Of a DNA stretch of 64,000 nt, positions 63,680-64,000 are shown in pieces. The stretch covers positions 538,262-602,261 of the forward strand of contig NZ_BMOU01000001.1 in NCBI RefSeq assembly GCF_014647235.1. Reading direction: 5' to 3'. Every line of letters begins with the position of its first letter. The first letter of the stretch is position 1. The notes below the pieces were generated by a model that worked only from the letters and a program-made list of their open reading frames with translations, was not told the origin of the DNA and did no database searches. Position numbers and translations under genes: made by a program. This DNA is from Haloarcula pellucida. Its GTDB lineage: Archaea; Halobacteriota; Halobacteria; Halobacteriales; Haloarculaceae.

Positions 63680-64000
63680 TCAGGCTTCCGCTTCGGTGTC
63701 CTCGAACACCCACTGGACGACCCGCGCTTCGACCACGTCCCGCTCCTCGACGTAGGGGTCCTCGGGGTTTTCGAGTATCCCGTCGGCATCGGCCAGCATC
63801 TCGGCTTCGAGGTCGCTGTGGTCGGGTTCGTCCCGGACGTCGTTGAGCAGGGCCTCGAAATCCTCCCGCAGGTCGAACGATGCGCGAGCGGCGTTACAGC
63901 GCGACAGCGGACTCATCCCCGTCTCCAGTACGAGGTCACGCACCGTGTCCCAGTCGGCCGCACAGAAGTAGATGGACACCTCCCCGACGATGTCCCGCCA
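63680..64000 (-). CDS. Conserved haloarchaeal protein, 5' end outside window
   Basis: The minus-strand frame is open to the window edge (WRDIVGEVSIYFCAADW...) and ends at 63680, giving at least 106 residues. Internal GTG at 63979 is unlikely to be the start, because the sequence before it looks like continuous protein. It is acidic, with CNAARASFDLREDFEALL in the middle. I do not recognise the family. Confidence 0.65.
   Translation of the reverse strand, partial: WRDIVGEVSIYFCAADWDTVRDLVLETGMSPLSRCNAARASFDLREDFEALLNDVRDEPDHSDLEAEMLADADGILENPEDPYVEERDVVEARVVQWVFEDTEAEA

Overview
The window comes from a haloarchaeon (class Halobacteria). GC is high, nearly all proteins are strongly acidic, and many genes overlap by ATGA. 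The gene content is archaeal and halophile-specific: archaeal-type S-adenosylmethionine synthetase, DacZ, NOP5/FlpA, bacterio-opsin-activator (HTH_10) regulators, HalX proteins, a TFB-like factor, and the GshA of gamma-glutamylcysteine synthesis. The genus cannot be fixed from this sequence alone.

Layout. 1-900: molybdenum-cofactor genes moaC (cut by the window edge) and moaB. 936-13091: a respiratory nitrate reductase locus. A divergent NarO-like regulator faces a co-directional run of ten genes (narA-like, Rieske narB, cytochrome b narC, a 60-residue protein, Tat-exported narG, narH, a heme-b gamma subunit, narJ, a membrane protein, a HEAT-repeat protein), followed by an Mrp-type ATPase fused to DUF2249. 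It links quinol oxidation, an extracytoplasmic molybdenum enzyme and Fe-S/Mo assembly. 13117-24811: housekeeping genes (pyrBI, a MinD-like ATPase with a P-loop-less KaiC-like partner, FKBP, threonine dehydratase, mat, thiI, cysK, thioredoxin). 24812-31600: a DUF255 protein, a large BAT/PAS/GAF regulator, a three-gene haloarchaeal cluster, and a broken membrane-protein gene carrying a palindromic insertion. 31635-39140: purD, trkH, an acyltransferase, mscS, dacZ (c-di-AMP) and cobalamin genes cbiA/cobT. 39244-43917: small haloarchaeal proteins, tRNA-Leu(UAG) followed by a tandem array of tRNA 3'-end fragments, a HalX/zinc protein, a mini-TFB and coaD. 44391-56917: gshA, flpA-nop5, hsp20, acyl-CoA synthetase, a hybrid sensor kinase, a CPBP protease, a flavin monooxygenase and alkaline phosphatase.

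57483-59192 is the clearest accessory segment. A lower-GC single-gene cassette encodes a class II Fic AMP-transferase-like protein with a C-terminal winged helix. Behind its start lies a roughly 50-bp-period repeat array, and the whole is bracketed by a 21-bp direct repeat. The window ends with a geranylgeranyl-reductase-family protein, a HalX response regulator, a D-2-hydroxyacid dehydrogenase, asd and a gene cut by the edge.

Strongest leads: (1) the Fic cassette and its putative operator array; (2) the ~112-bp tandem array of tRNA-Leu 3' ends; (3) the palindromic element in a broken two-helix membrane gene; (4) a 121-bp partial tandem duplication at the narH/gamma-subunit junction; (5) the HEAT and Mrp-DUF2249 genes ending the nar operon. 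Functions are assigned from recognisable motifs and family knowledge; no database search was run.
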